DNA of 64,000 nt, taken from positions 19,515,114 to 19,579,113 of the forward strand of contig NC_052357.1 in NCBI RefSeq assembly GCF_009727055.1. The letters run 5' to 3'. The notes under the pieces were generated by a model. That model was given only the letters and a program-made list of their open reading frames with translations, did not search any database and was not told where the DNA came from. Positions 1-11,879 of this stretch are shown piece by piece (positions within the stretch are counted from its first letter, which is position 1; each line of letters begins with the position of its first letter). The position numbers and the translations under genes were made by a program. The stretch comes from Benincasa hispida. Its lineage: Eukaryota > Streptophyta > Magnoliopsida > Cucurbitales > Cucurbitaceae.

Positions 1-434
1 TCCATTCACTTCCGCAATATTGAAGTGAACCATGATGTTCAAAACATATTCCCTATGGAGGTTCCTTCTTTCATTCTGCAGTTGTAAATGAATTTAACTG
101 TGTCAAGCATGGCAGATGTAGACAGTTGTCCAAACAGGCCCTGCAAAGAGTCTATGATCTCTCTTGTGGTAGCTAACCTCTCGTGTTTCTTAGACAGTAC
201 ATCAGATATACTGGCTAAAATATAAACCCGAGCCTTCTTATTAGCTTTGACCCATCTGTCATACGCATCCCAAACTGTTTGGTTTGTGTTGAGACTAGGG
301 GTTGGAGGACACTCCTCCATTAAAACGAATAAGAGATCATCTATTACTAGTATCGTGTTGATATTCGATTTTCAAGTTCCATAATTATCACCATTAAGTT
401 CTTCTAAAGCTAGTAGTTGTATAATAGATGTCAT
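1..434 (-). pseudogene. Copia gag N-terminus (element A), broken
   Basis: Start of the Gag capsid-like region of a Ty1/copia retrotransposon, reading leftward and running off the window edge. The probable ATG is the complement of 432-434, followed by M-T-S-I-I-Q-L-L and an E-L-N-G-D-N-Y stretch typical of the gag start in this family. A nonsense codon (TGA where the family has Trp) follows a few residues later. The open part at 320-39 holds Y-D-R-W-V-K-A-N, Y-I-L-A-S-I-S-D-V-L and C-R-M-K-E-G-T-S. A frameshift near 45-60 then moves the frame; beyond it E-Y-V-L-N-I-M-V-H-F-N continues the same domain. Gag would package the element RNA in cytoplasmic virus-like particles. With one stop and one frameshift in 434 bp this copy is dead. 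Confidence 0.85.
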
Positions 435-2425
435 TATTGAAAAGTAAATAAATTATTAGTGAATTGATTAACTCTAATTTTTAAACCAATTTATTAAGCA
501 AATAATAATATATCCATATTCATTATTCTTTTGCTACGATACTTCAACGAGTTAGAATAGCCCCATCGAAGGGCAGTCCTTCACTGAATCAAGACATTTT
601 TTACTAAATACTGATACTAGAATAACTCTCATCCTTATAGTACTTAGTTATCATTTATTTGTTCAAGAACTTTACTAACACTTAGTAAGTCTTGTAAGTA
701 TAGACTCGTCATTTTCGAATTACAGAGATCGGAATCAAAGAAGCCCTCGAAAGAGAAACAATTGTTTGAAAACGAACCTAAGTAACTCTATCCATTTCTG
801 GAGTTCACGGTGTTCTGAATCCTATGTTACCTCCGAAGGGATCGCCGCGGTTAACGACTAGCTAGCTGCCTAAAAACGACAGCATGCACAACATAGAAAT
901 CTCATGGTGACCTAATGAAAGAGACCGCAGGACGTGTTGAGATACGCTCTTCACCCACTTACTATGAACTACTTCCCATATCTTGTTATTGACCCATGAA
1001 AACACTTTCCGAAGGGAGGTTGTCCAAATAGCAACTCAAAGCTGAGCATGGATCTCACGATGTGAACTTTTAGAGACACGAGAGCTAGAAATAATATATC
1101 TTATATATTATTAATCTCCCACTAACGTGTTCTATTTTATCTAAAAAAAGGGTACTGACTTAATTGTTAGCCGGCTAATTTATACAACCTAAGCCTAGGT
1201 AAGTTTCCTAGTATAAATCTTATACCAGGATTTTACCTATGTTGCCTAGGTGATAAACCAATTTTATTACCTTACAATACTCACGCATGCTCATAAAACT
1301 AGGGTTATTGACTTAGATGCCAATTTGATCTCCAGGTAGGAGGTGTTCCATAAATCGTCAACTTAAGTACCCCCAACCTTAGAAAAAATCTTCCCAGGTA
1401 AGTAAACAACTCTTGTTTTACAAGTAATCGACCTATTTTAACCCTTAAAAAGAAATAGATTGAATTGTACTGGTTAACCCTAGGTGAGCATGCAATTTAT
1501 CTTTTTTTTTTTTATAGATTTTAAAATTCTAGGTTATTTTATAACAATTATAACCCTAGAACATGCATCTATAACATGCTTTCTTAAAGAAAATCATGCT
1601 TTCATATAACACTTATATTACATTATGAAAATCTAAGCATGCTTACTATATACATTATAACATATAACAAATGCATTCCACATGCTTATCCTATGGTGAG
1701 GTTTTTAAATCTATATGGCATATTTATGCACACATATTAAAAACAATATCATACATCACATGTATAATATTTAAACAACACTAAAATGGACTGGTTTTGG
1801 CATTAAAACAAACAAACAACTAAATTACTACATAATTCAACAAGCAGCTCCCCCAATTCGGCCTCAAAATTTTTGAACCAACCCAAACCGACCAAAACCC
1901 AGTCGAACCGACTCAAAAACTCCAAAAGACTAGGTTGAACCGGCCAAACCGACTCAACTAAGTTGAACCAGACCGGTCAACTCACGTTGGAGCACGTCAA
2001 CAAATGGAGTAATCTGAGCACGCAGGTTGGACAACCGGGTCGTGAATCAGGTTGAGTCGGATGGGTTGGCAAGCACGTGCGTGGGAGCTTCAACGAACCA
2101 ATCGGGTCAACGGGGCTTCGGGTTGGGTCGTCGGGTCTGGGGGCAAGTTTTTGGGTCTCTGAGTGTTTTCTTCTCCAAAACACTCGACCAGCTTGAGTTC
2201 TACCACTTCTTTTGAACAAATGAAGACCTAATTGGACTCTAATGACTCCATAAAAAATAAAGACCCTTTGCAACATAGTAAAACTCATGTATAAGTGAGT
2301 AATTACAATTTCAACAACAAATTACTCAGAAAACAAATACCAAAATCGTAATGTATCCACTTTAGCCTACAAAGAATTCATCATATGAATAACGTTCAGA
2401 AAATGCAATAGAACGTTATAAGCAT
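435..2425 (-). other. Leader of element A between PBS and gag
   Basis: About 2 kb of sequence without convincing coding capacity lies between the primer-binding site and the gag ATG of minus-strand element A. This is longer than the few hundred bases usual in copia elements, so it may include a further decayed insertion, but I see no clean termini or TSD. 1850-1980 is rich in repeated AACCGAC/AACCGGC-like words. A 103-residue open frame at 1977-2288 (minus) is low-complexity and unlike any family I know. Confidence 0.5.
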
Positions 2426-2437
2426 GCTCTAATACCA
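2426..2437 (-). other. Primer-binding site of element A (tRNA-iMet type)
   Basis: The minus strand reads TGGTATTAGAGC immediately inside the LTR end. This differs by one base from TGGTATCAGAGC, complementary to the 3' end of plant initiator tRNA-Met and typical of copia elements. It lies 2 nt from the LTR terminus at 2440, which fixes the element orientation as minus. Confidence 0.85.
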
Positions 2438-2439
2438 AT

Positions 2440-4252
2440 TGATGGATAAATAGAAGCATGCACAGTGGAAGCAATGGATCATTGACACTCTAATTACATT
2501 ACATTAACTAGGATTAAGCATGCAAAGAGGGTTAGAAGTACAACCTTTGTAGCTTTCACAAGATTCTTCGTTTCCACGAGCAATAAGCACCACCAACGGT
2601 AAATCTTCGCTATTCTCCAGTTGAAGAACACGGTTGTGGGACCGAAATATTAGTGAAAGATAGCGAATTTCACTAATTAATTTGGAGAGTCAATGAGATA
2701 TTGTAGAAGATAAATGTCAAAAGTAAAAAATGCATAAATTTTTAGCATTTGAAAAACAAAAACTATTTATAAACCAAACACATGCAAAAACCCTTCTTGC
2801 ATGACTTCTACCTCAAACTCCATTAGCATGCATAATGTAAGTGTCAAGCTTAGCATAAAACACTTCATAATCCACTTAGTTAGTGGAAAAATCCAATGGA
2901 TTTTCCCACTAACTAATTTTTTATTAAAAAAAAATGAAATACATTTTTCAAAATTTAGAAATTATTTAATTAAAATAATTTTAATAAAATAAAATAAATA
3001 ATTTAATATCACATATTAAATTGACTTTGACACCTAATTTTTTTTATTAATCATATTAATCAATTTTTAGAACACTTTCATGCTAATAACTTATAAAAAA
3101 AATACTCTCCAAAAATAATCAATTAATTGTAAATTATATCTCATTTAAAGTACGATTTTTCCTAAAGGCCGAATTTGAATATTTCAAATTCTTACTTCAC
3201 CTAGTTCTTCAATTTTATCTGTAGTGGTCTAACAAGGAGACCCGATGGACCTACAGATCATGGACTCCAACGATCCGAGACTAGCCGGTCAAACTCTTTA
3301 ACCTAGTTAATCACCATCGTTAACTAACAGGATTATCCATTATAACCTGTAGTTGCATACCCCTCACTGTAAATATATTTTGTGTCCATATAACCGTCAA
3401 CAATAAGTTGATCTTTTATAGGTTGTTCGTAACCTCAGCTAGGCAATTACCGTTTTACCCCCTGACTTACATCTTTTCTCCTTAAGTACCACTATCCCTC
3501 TAACGAACAATTGATTTAGGATCTTAATCACTAAATCCATTCCCTTTCAGGACAGCAAGAGGATGGGGCCTCTTGTTCAAGACTCGAGATCAACTCTTAA
3601 AGGAACAACCTTTCTACTATCCCCAAAATGGGTAGAAGTGAATTCTATCTTACAAATTCTATGTCCCCTGCTATCTACCCGGTCTTATCCCTGAAATGAG
3701 AGGCATATTGAGCAGCGCTGTTGAGCTTACCCTCACTTATGCAGATTAAGGGACAATTCTGAATAAACAGGTGCTCATAGACAGCTTAGGATTCAGATCA
3801 AGTTATCTAGATCATCAAGAAGTGAAATTAATCAGTATTAACAGTAAACGGTATTACTACGTAATAGTGATTATTTCGTGGTCAGTCTTACACAATCTCA
3901 TCGTGTAGAATACCCCCACTCACATGTCTCTATATGAACGAATTGATCACATTGCTTATGACACTTTACAACATTTGTAACAATCATAAAGCGGGTTGTA
4001 TTCAATAGTATCTCCAGAAATAGATACGCAACCTAATCCAAGTACTATAGACTGTTTAGGCTATTATACTCAAACTTGATCCAGTTTATTTCTCCATATA
4101 AAGTCCAAGTATTCAAGACAATATCCAAAGGTTCATAGTTTATTGGATTTAGAGTTAAACAATCAATTCATTTTCATTTAACAACATTTGTCTGAATAAA
4201 CTTCATATATGTTTATGTTTACAAATTACGAGTTTTAAGACATACAAAAACA
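2440..4252 (-). repeat. 5' LTR of copia element A
   Basis: LTR of about 1.81 kb. On the plus strand it begins TGATGGATAAAT next to the PBS and ends ...ACATACAAAAACA, i.e. TG...CA in the element's own sense. The outer end contains the GAGTTTTAAGACAT block shared with the solo LTRs at 5973-7969, 19941-21855, 27747-29595 and 45656-47542. The right flank (from 4253) is gag coding sequence of element J, so A inserted into J. The partner LTR and TSD lie outside the window. Confidence 0.85.
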
Positions 4253-4640
4253 GTGACCGTGGAAAAGGAAGAAATAATTATTATTTTCGTGGTGGTCATT
4301 CTAATCATTCAAATTTCAAAAGAACCATACAAAATGATGATCATAAAGGAAAAACTCCACAAGATAAGAGTTCAAAAAATGTTGAAAATAAATGCTTCTG
4401 ATGTGGAATGACTGGGTAGTGACCACGTACCTATCGTATGTAAAACACTTAGTTTATCTTTATCAAGTCTCCCTGAAGAAAAAAAGGAAAAATATGGAAG
4501 CAAAATTTTCATACTAGGATAATGAGATACCATCCAATATAATAGATTTAGATGTGGCACATTTTTCCAAATCTCCTGAAGAGAAAATTAACACAATTGA
4601 GGGCATAACAAGCATTTCTTTTGATTTTGAGAATATTTAG
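4253..4640 (+). pseudogene. Copia gag C-terminus with broken zinc knuckle (J)
   Basis: The frame starting in the first bases reads D-R-G-K-G-R-N-N-Y-Y-F-R-G-G, a basic Gly/Arg/Asn tract, then a CCHC zinc-knuckle remnant at about 4393-4432 (K-C-F-stop-C-G-M-T-G) that normally binds element RNA. Several stops interrupt it. Weak similarity continues to about 4600 (V-A-H-F-S-K-S-P-E-E-K). 4640-4750 is AT-rich without coding signal. Confidence 0.7.
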
Positions 4641-4754
4641 TATTAATGTTGTCCGTTTTTTTATTTCATGTTTTTTTTCCTTGGTTAATATTAAATTTTG
4701 TATATTCCAAGTGTTGTTTTTCTTATTGTAATTATTTTCTTTTAATGAAGAAAC

Positions 4755-5171
4755 TTGGATAACTTTCATATGTTGAGTGATTCAAAATTGAGCAAAGAAG
4801 ATTTGTGTCTGGCAGACAGTGCAACTACATATATAATACTTACAAGTAGGAAATATTTTTCCAAACTGACAATGCTGGAAGTAAAAATCAATATGATATC
4901 AAGTTCTGTAAACCTGATTGAAGACTTTGGAAAAACAAATATTATTTTACCAGAGGAACAAAATTTACAATTGACAATGCATTGTTCTCAAGTTAATAAA
5001 AAAAACATCTACTTAGTTTTAAAGATATACGTTGCAATGGTTATCATATTGAGACTGATAGAAAAAAATAATATGGAGTATCTTTATATCATATCTACTG
5101 TCTCATATGGAAAACGTATATTGGAAGAGTTGTCTGCTTTATCTTCTGGATTATATTATACTCATATATGA
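4755..5171 (+). pseudogene. Copia protease region (J)
   Basis: Uninterrupted 138-residue frame covering the aspartic protease part of the polyprotein, which cleaves Gag-Pol in the virus-like particle. The catalytic motif reads L-A-D-S-A-T-T near residue 22, the D-S-A variant of this copia group. The end, E-E-L-S-A-L-S-S-G-L-Y-Y-T, leads into the pre-integrase zinc region. The first codon is TTG; as part of a polyprotein it need not have its own start. It stops at 5171, with the next domain slightly downstream, consistent with decay. Confidence 0.8.
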
Positions 5172-5192
5172 ATAATTGAAACATATGCAACA

Positions 5193-5967
5193 ATGGACTT
5201 GAAGTTCATGAATCCAGACGTTTTTACAATTTTGCATGACAAATTAAGTCATCTAGGGTCTATAATGATGAGAAGAATTATTGAGAATTCAAATGGACAT
5301 CCATTGAAGAGCCAAAAGATTCTTCAATCTAATGAATTATCATGTGATGCTTGCTCTCAAGGCAAGTTATTCATTAGACCATCAACAGTCAAAGTGGGAA
5401 CTGAATCATCTGCATTTTTAGGAAGAATTCATGGTGATATATGTGGACCTATTAACCCACCAATTTGACCATTTAGATATTTTATGGTATTAATAGACGC
5501 ATCCAGTAGATGGTCACACATGTGCTTATCATCAAATTGAAATCTTATATTTGCAAGATTACTTGCTCAAATAATAAAGTTAAGAGCACAATTTTCTAAT
5601 TATACAATTAAGATCATTCGTCTTGATAATGCTGGTGAATTTACATCCCAAGCTTTTGATAATTATTGTATATCAATTTGGATAAGTGTTGAAGATCTTG
5701 TAGCTCATGTTCATACACAAAATGGTTTAGCAAAACCATTCATAAAACGTTTGTTGTTAATTGCTAGACCATTTCTTTATGAGAGCTAAGCTTCCTGCAT
5801 TTTATGGGGACATGCTATTTTGCATGCACCGTCACTTATACGCATTAGGCCAATATCTTATTATAAATACTCGCTATTACAATTAGCGTACGACCATGAG
5901 CTAAATATTTTCTACTTGAGATTTTTTTGATGTGCAGTATATGTTCCAATTACTCTACCACAACCTA
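5193..5967 (+). pseudogene. Copia pre-integrase and integrase core (J)
   Basis: The first part (to 5468) is the GAG-pre-integrase zinc finger: H-D-K-L-S-H-L-G-S then C-D-A-C-S-Q-G-K (HHCC type), followed by I-H-G-D-I-C-G-P. The catalytic core follows after a stop: V-L-I-D-A-S-S-R-W-S, then I-R-L-D-N-A-G-E-F-T with the second catalytic Asp. Integrase inserts element cDNA into the genome. Stops and frame changes are frequent from 5467 on. The frame C-A-V-Y-V-P-I-T-L-P-Q-P-T-K runs straight into the solo LTR at 5973 and resumes after 7974. Confidence 0.85.
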
Positions 5968-5972
5968 CTAAG

Positions 5973-7969
5973 TGATAGAAATACAAACATGATAGTGGAA
6001 ACAATTTGGATCATGGACACTTTAATTATATCAATTTTAGAGTTTAGCATGCATGTTCATGAAATTCTAAAATTAGGGTTTAGACAAACAACCTTTGTAG
6101 AATCCTCAATTTCTCCAAATTCCCCACTAATTCTAGTCACGACTTCAACGAGGACTACCGCAAGAATCTTCCCCATTACCCTCCGACCTTGAATCAGGTT
6201 GTGGGACCCAAATATGATGAGATTTGAATGAAGTTTTGAAATTTGAAGAATTTTTTGGAGTCAAGAATAAGAGATAACTATTATCTCTAAATTTTCAAGT
6301 TGCGTGAGCCATTAAAAGAAATAAAATTCACCTATTTATTGATAAATTTCATGTAAATGCCTTTAACGAAAAATTGACACCAAAACATGTTGAAATTAAT
6401 GGGACTGAAGGTGTATGGGTTAGTGGAAAAGGTTGGATAAAACTAATAACCCTTAAATTAATTTAAAATTGGGTTAGTGGAGAAAGTTGGACAAAACCAC
6501 TAACCCCTTAAAATATTTCAAATTTGAAATTTCTTAAATTTCAAATTAATATGAAATTGAAATTTGAAATTTGGATTTCTAAAAACCCGAATTTTAATTT
6601 TTAATTTTAAATAAAATTAATCAATTAGTTAATTTTAAATAAAATTAAACATTTAAAATAATTTTTAAAATAAAATCAATTCTAATATTTAATTTTAATA
6701 ATTAATTATAATTTAATTAACTAAATTAATTCAATATCATACATTATATTAATAAAACACCTACCCCACACGATCCCTCTTCGTATTTATAATATTTTAA
6801 ATCACATTTAAATATTTACAACTCTCCAATTAGTTTAATTCAAATAATTAAATATTTAGTTATATCGTATATAATATTTTAATCTCTAATTCGAATTTAA
6901 ATGTTCCAAATTTTCTCACACATACTATTTCAAGGTTTAGTCTGATATGAGCGAGTAGGGAGACCTAATGGACCTACAGGTCATGAGCTTCAATCTGAGA
7001 TTAATCGGCTAAATTTTTTAAGCTAAATTAACTAATATTCGTAATTACCAGGACACTTCATGAAGCCCAGTAACTGCACTCTCGTAGATATATTTCTATC
7101 CATTTGATAACATGATTAGTAAGTCAATCCTTCACGGTTGTTCGTATTTTACAATTGGGTTAAAATCATCGTTTTACCTCTGTAATACATCTTACTTCTT
7201 AAGTCTCTACTTATCCAATAATGAACAATTGGTTTAAGGTCCTACCAATAAACCGAGTCCCTCTTAGTCATAGAGAGGGCGGGGCCCCTTTCTTCAAGAC
7301 TAGGAGTCAATACTAACAATCTATCTGCTAACCCTAAGATCGGGTAGGAGTGAATTCCATGACTATATCCCCAGCTATTTACTGGTCTTACCCCTAAAAT
7401 GGGAGGTTTACCGAGCGACGTTATTAAGTCACTCTCACCTATGCAAATTAAAGGACCGAATAAACAAGAGTTCATAGTTAGCTTAGGATCGAGATCGAGA
7501 TCGAGTTACCTTAGGTTATCTAGTTGAAATATTCGGTTTTAACAGTGAACGAAGTTTATAAAGAAAAAGTGACTATTTCATGGTCTGGTGTTATGCAAAC
7601 ATATTTGTTTATGAAAGTGACTATTTCATAGGATGCTCCCACTCAACATGAACAATTTCGGGATTACTTCATTTATACAAAGCGGGCCGCATCCATAGTG
7701 TCTCCAGGATAAGGTACCCAACCTTAGCCTTATATTTATAAACCATTTTAGCTATATACTCAAACCTGATCCTCTTTTATGTCTCCACATAAATTTTAAG
7801 TATACATACTATAGCCAAGGGTTTGTTAGTTTATTGGATTTAGGTTATTACAAGTGCAATTTACATGTTTAATAACAACTTTATTGCAAAACCTCAATAG
7901 CAACTTTATTGTAAATAGAATATGTTTAAAAATTTACAAACTGCGAGTTTTAGGACATACAATTCAACA
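5973..7969 (-). mobile_element. Solo LTR in J integrase, perfect TSD
   Basis: A 1,997-bp LTR beginning TGATAGAAAT and ending ...ATTCAACA on the plus strand. It is flanked by the perfect 5-bp duplication CTAAG (5968-5972 and 7970-7974). The right end carries GAGTTTTAGGACATACA, the reverse complement of the LTR start in the TGTTGGGTTTTATGTCC family, so the LTR lies on the minus strand. No internal domain is present, so it is a solo LTR left by LTR-LTR recombination. Short frames inside it (e.g. 7242-7475 minus) are not genes. Confidence 0.93.
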
Positions 7970-7974
7970 CTAAG

Positions 7975-9896
7975 AGGGGTCCTAAAAGAAAGTTAGAAAT
8001 ATATATTGGATAAGATTCCCTATCAATTACCAAATATCTTGAACCCTTGACGGATGATATATTTATTACACGATTTGTTGATTGTCATTTTAATGAGACA
8101 AAATTTCCAACATTGGGCGGAGGAATTAAAAATTTGGAAAAAGAAATTATATTGAATGCATCTCTATTGTCTCATTTAGACCCTCATATAGATCAATGTG
8201 AACCTGAAGTTCATAAAATAATTCATTTGCAAATACAGCAAATCGGTTACTAAATGCATTTATAAATGCTAAGAAAATGACTAAGTCGCATATACCAGCT
8301 GTAAATGCTCCATTAAATGCAACAAGTTGTCACTAATGAGTCTGGGACACGCCAGAAGCGTGATAGACCACTCGGTTTCAAAGATAAAAATCCTCGAAAA
8401 AGAAATAGTCAATAAATAACTCAGTTAAGAATATGGATGTTCTAGAATAAATCCTAGATATGAGTACTCATGAGGATATGGAAGTAAATGGGGATAATAA
8501 TGAGATTCAATAAATTATGGAACCATATAAGTTGACAACATTTTTGCATACAATGTTACTCACGGTATTATTTATGAAAGTGAGTATGAAAAATATTAAC
8601 ATAGAAAAGATTGAAAGAAACAATCCAATATAAATAAACTCATTTTTGAAATCGTGAGAACTAGTAGTCCAAACATCAGAAAATGTCAAACATGTGGGAT
8701 ATAAGTGGAGTATTTATAAAACAAATAGAGTGAAGTCACAAGATATAAAGTGAGATAGATCTCACAATAATTCTCGCAATAATTCTCTAATGGTCGATAT
8801 ATAATACTATGAGATATTCAATTATCTTATTGTGTATGAAAAGTTTAATGTACATCTTATGGATGCAGTCATACCACATTTATATGAATCTCTTAATAAT
8901 GATATTTATTTATGAAACTTTCTGAAGAATTAAAGGTACCATAATCTTATAATTTAAATATTTGAGAATCATATATATCATAGAGATTCTTATAAAATAT
9001 TCTTGATGAATGTGATATAATAATCTTATCCAATATTTGTTGGTATGACGGTAAAAAAATAACCCTATTTGTCCATATCCTTTTATAAGAAATCACAACT
9101 TGAGATTTACTATATGTTGATGATTTGAGCAGAAACTCTTGAAGAGATTTCAAAGACAATAGCATTTCTGAAGAAAGAAATTGAGATGATAAATTTTGTC
9201 TTAGCTTGCAAATAAAGCATAGAGCAAATGGAATTGCATCAATTTATATATTAAAGATCTTTTGTGGATTATGTACATTACTGAATACTCCTATGGTGGT
9301 TCATTCACTCGATGTGAAAAGGATATATCATCTGACCTCAGAAAGATGATAAAGAATGTTAGGTCCTGAAGAACCATAAATTTTTAGAAATAAGTACACT
9401 TATATAGCTTGACTAGTTTCTATACTGCACTTTCTAGTATTTTTTAGTAATTTTATTACATATATATGATATTCCTCCAAAGTGAGGATATTGGAGTAGA
9501 GTTAAACATATGATATGTTTTATTTGAGAATTAGTTTACATTGATTTATTTTATTCTAATAAATCTAATTATGATCTAGTTGGTTGTGGAGATGCATGTT
9601 AGTTATCTAACTCACATAAGCTAGATCTTAAGCAGGTTACTTAGTACATAGAGAAGAATTTTTATATCATGACAATCAGTGAAACAGACCATAATGGCTA
9701 CTTCCTCAAATCATGTTGAAATTCTTATAATTCACGAAGCTAGTGAAGAATGTATATGGCTAAGATCAATGACTCAGCACATTCATAGAACATATGGTTT
9801 GTCTTCTAGTAAAAATCTTCAAATGATATTATACGAAAACAACACGACATGCATATCCCAAATCAAAGGAGCTTATATTAAAAGAGATAGAACAAA
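7975..9896 (+). pseudogene. Copia integrase tail, RT and RNase H (J), heavily decayed
   Basis: Resumes directly after the solo LTR. 8047-8253 is open (C-H-F-N-E-T-K-F-P-T-L-G-G, L-S-H-L-D-P, I-H-L-Q), matching the integrase-RT linker of this copia group. RT is riddled with stops but keeps the polymerase motif Y-V-D-D at 9113-9124. The RNase H part (9679 on) keeps A-T-S-S-N-H-V-E-I-L-I-I-H-E-A and W-L-R-S-M-T-Q-H-I. The acidic residue of the L-Y-E-D-N motif is changed to L-Y-E-N-N. The enzyme would copy element RNA to cDNA; this copy cannot. Confidence 0.82.
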
Positions 9897-9901
9897 ATGT
9901 A

Positions 9902-10522
9902 TTGGCGGGGCGGGTCGAGGATGCCATTTTCTATCTCCGTCCCCGTCTCCGTTTCATTCCCCATCCCCGTGAAATTTTTCACGGGGATCGGGTTCCTTGC
10001 GGGGAACTTTTCCCTATTATTATTATTATTATTTTTGTAAAAAGTCAATTAATTTAAATCACTAATGTGAACAAAATTTAATTAAATAATTAACTTTCTC
10101 ACTAAATTGTTTATTATGGTTAGTTTTATATGACAATTTGAATTTAAAGATAAATTACTCAAATTTTGGCCTAAAAAAGTTAATTAATTTTTTTAGTAGA
10201 AAGAAATAAATATAAAGCAAATTATTTACATATATAATCTAAATTTAAATATTCAATTTAAACATATTCATTATCTTTCCAAAAAAAAAATCAAATTTTG
10301 AAATTTAAATGTAAAATTTATATATAATAATAACATAACATTAGATAACTATACTAAATAAATATGTAAAAGCTAATCGGGGCGGGGGCCGAGGCGGGTA
10401 TGGGTAACGTCCCCGTCTACATTTAACTCACGGGGAATTTTTTCCCCATTCTCTCCCTAATCGGGGAATCCTTGCCCCGTTCGGGGCGGGGTTTCGTCCA
10501 TGTGGGGAAATTGGGCATCTCT
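9902..10522. mobile_element. GC-rich MITE-like insertion (hAT-like?)
   Basis: 621 bp inserted in J RNase H, flanked by the matching pentamer ATGTA (9897-9901, 10523-10527). Both ends are runs of CGGGG/CCCCG words around an AT-rich middle, in strong contrast to the host. Near the termini GATGCCATTTTC (left) matches the complement of the right-end GGAAATTGGGCATC, giving an imperfect terminal inverted repeat. It has no coding capacity. Plant genomes carry similar CCCCG-rich non-autonomous elements, often placed with hAT. The class is inferred and only 5 of the 8 bases expected for a hAT TSD match. Confidence 0.65.
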
Positions 10523-10527
10523 ATGTA

Positions 10528-10636
10528 CAACAAATTTGTTCGAAAGATAACCTGTAGACTTATTTACAAAATCATCACCAACCACATCCTTTGAAAAATC
10601 GATGCACAACATGGGAATGCAACGACTCAGAGATCT
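10528..10636 (+). pseudogene. RNase H C-terminal tail of J
   Basis: Resumes J after the GC-rich insert with P-V-D-L-F-T-K-S-S-P-T-T-S-F-E-K then H-N-M-G-M-Q-R-L-R-D-L, the conserved end of copia polyproteins. It breaks off at 10636, where the foldback element begins. Confidence 0.8.
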
Positions 10637-11677
10637 GATTTTTTTTTTAAAAAAATAATGTTATTTTAATATTTATTGACAAAAATAGGATTAGTTTGAA
10701 ACTATTGACAAAAATAGGGTTGTAAAATGGGATCCACAATTTTTGAGTCAGCATAGAAATTGTTTACCCTATCTACGATTTAAGGCCAGCGGCTAATTTT
10801 TTTTTCTTCACATTTTCTCTGTCTTCTTATATTTTTTTTTAGCATTTTTGCTTGAAGAATTGTGAAATTCAAATTTTCAAAGGCCTATAATAAAATAAAA
10901 ATTGAATCATATTTCTAACAACAAATTAAGGTTAAATCTATTTTTTTTTTCATATTTTCCCCTAACTTCGGTCTTCTTTTTTTATTTTTTTAGTGTTTTT
11001 TTTTTAATTTTTGGAGAATTTTTTTATTGTGAAATTCAAATTTTTAAAGGTTATAGTAAAATAAAAATTGAATCAAATTTCTAACCACGAATTAATTCTA
11101 ATTTTTTTTTTCACATTTTCTCCCAACTTCTGTCTTCTTTTTTATTTTTTAGTGTTTTTTTTTTTCATTTTCGGAGAATCTTTTACTGTGAAATTCAAAT
11201 TCTTAAAGGCCTAGGGTAAAATAAAAAATGAATCAAATTTCTAGCCACGGTTAAATCTATTATTATTTTTTCACATTACCCCAACTTCTATCTTTTTTTT
11301 ATTTTGTAGTGTTTTTTTTTTTATTTTTAGAGAATTTTTTACTATAAAATTCAAATTTTTAAAGGCCTATGAGAAAATAAAAATTGAATCAAATTTTTAG
11401 AACGAAAGCTAAATCTATTTTTTTTCACATAGATTTGTTTTACTGTGAAATTCAAATAGATTTGTTCCCCTTTGTATCCACTTAAATCAAAAAGCAACAA
11501 AAAATAATAAAGTCCACGAGTTTGTTAGCTGACATAAAATATCGTGTACTAGGTAAATGATTTTGCTATCCTATTTTTGTCAACACTTTTTCCCTCTACC
11601 TTACTTTTGTAATTTCTTTCCTATATATCCTATTTTTATTATTACTTTAAAAAAACTACACTATTCTTAAACATCCC
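10637..11677. mobile_element. Foldback, Mutator-like non-autonomous element
   Basis: A 1,041-bp insert between near-identical 9-bp flanks CAGAGATCT (10628-10636) and CAGAAATCT (11678-11686). A TSD of 9 bp points to Mutator-like elements. Inverted words TTGACAAAAATAGG (two copies near 10657 and 10686) and CCTATTTTTGTCAA (near 11571) sit toward the ends, with a T-rich/A-rich terminal stem. There is no coding region; the interior is a tandem array. The host resumes with the J 3' region. Class assignment rests on TSD length and inverted termini only. Confidence 0.65.
10785..11465. repeat. Tandem array, ~155-167 bp unit, 4+ copies
   Basis: The block GTGAAATTCAAATTTTYAAAGG followed by an A/T-rich stretch and a T-tract recurs at about 10862, 11029, 11188, 11343 (degenerate) and 11445 (partial). 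The spacings are 167, 159 and 155 bp. Each unit also carries TTCACATTTTC and TTCTGTCTTCTTTT-like words. It fills the interior of the foldback element. Confidence 0.8.
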
Positions 11678-11686
11678 CAGAAATCT

Positions 11687-11870
11687 TAAGTGATGTTTTC
11701 ATGAGGAGGAGTAAATATATTGTACTCTTTTAGGAGTATATATTATATGAAATATGTACTATTTTTCCTTTATTAGAGTTTTTTTCCATTAAATTTGTCC
11801 TACTAAGGTTTAATGAGGCATATTTCATATATATAATGTGACATATTTCATATATATGTAATGAACATCT
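11687..11870 (+). other. 3' untranslated part of element J
   Basis: Sequence between the foldback insert and the PPT. It contains two near copies of CATATTTCATATATAT (around 11820-11855) and no coding signal. Confidence 0.5.
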
Positions 11871-11879
11871 AAGGGGGAG
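11871..11879 (+). other. Polypurine tract of element J
   Basis: AAGGGGGAG directly before the 3' LTR. It would prime plus-strand DNA synthesis in copia replication. Confidence 0.75.

Noticed and set aside
1977..2288. 103-residue open frame on the minus strand (and 2027-2215 plus)
   Set aside because: Low-complexity, overlapping frames on both strands in the GC-richer part of a retrotransposon leader; no known domain or start context.
10785..11465. CRISPR-like or satellite array
   Set aside because: Units are long (155-167 bp), diverged and few, inside a foldback element; not a CRISPR and too short to call a satellite block.
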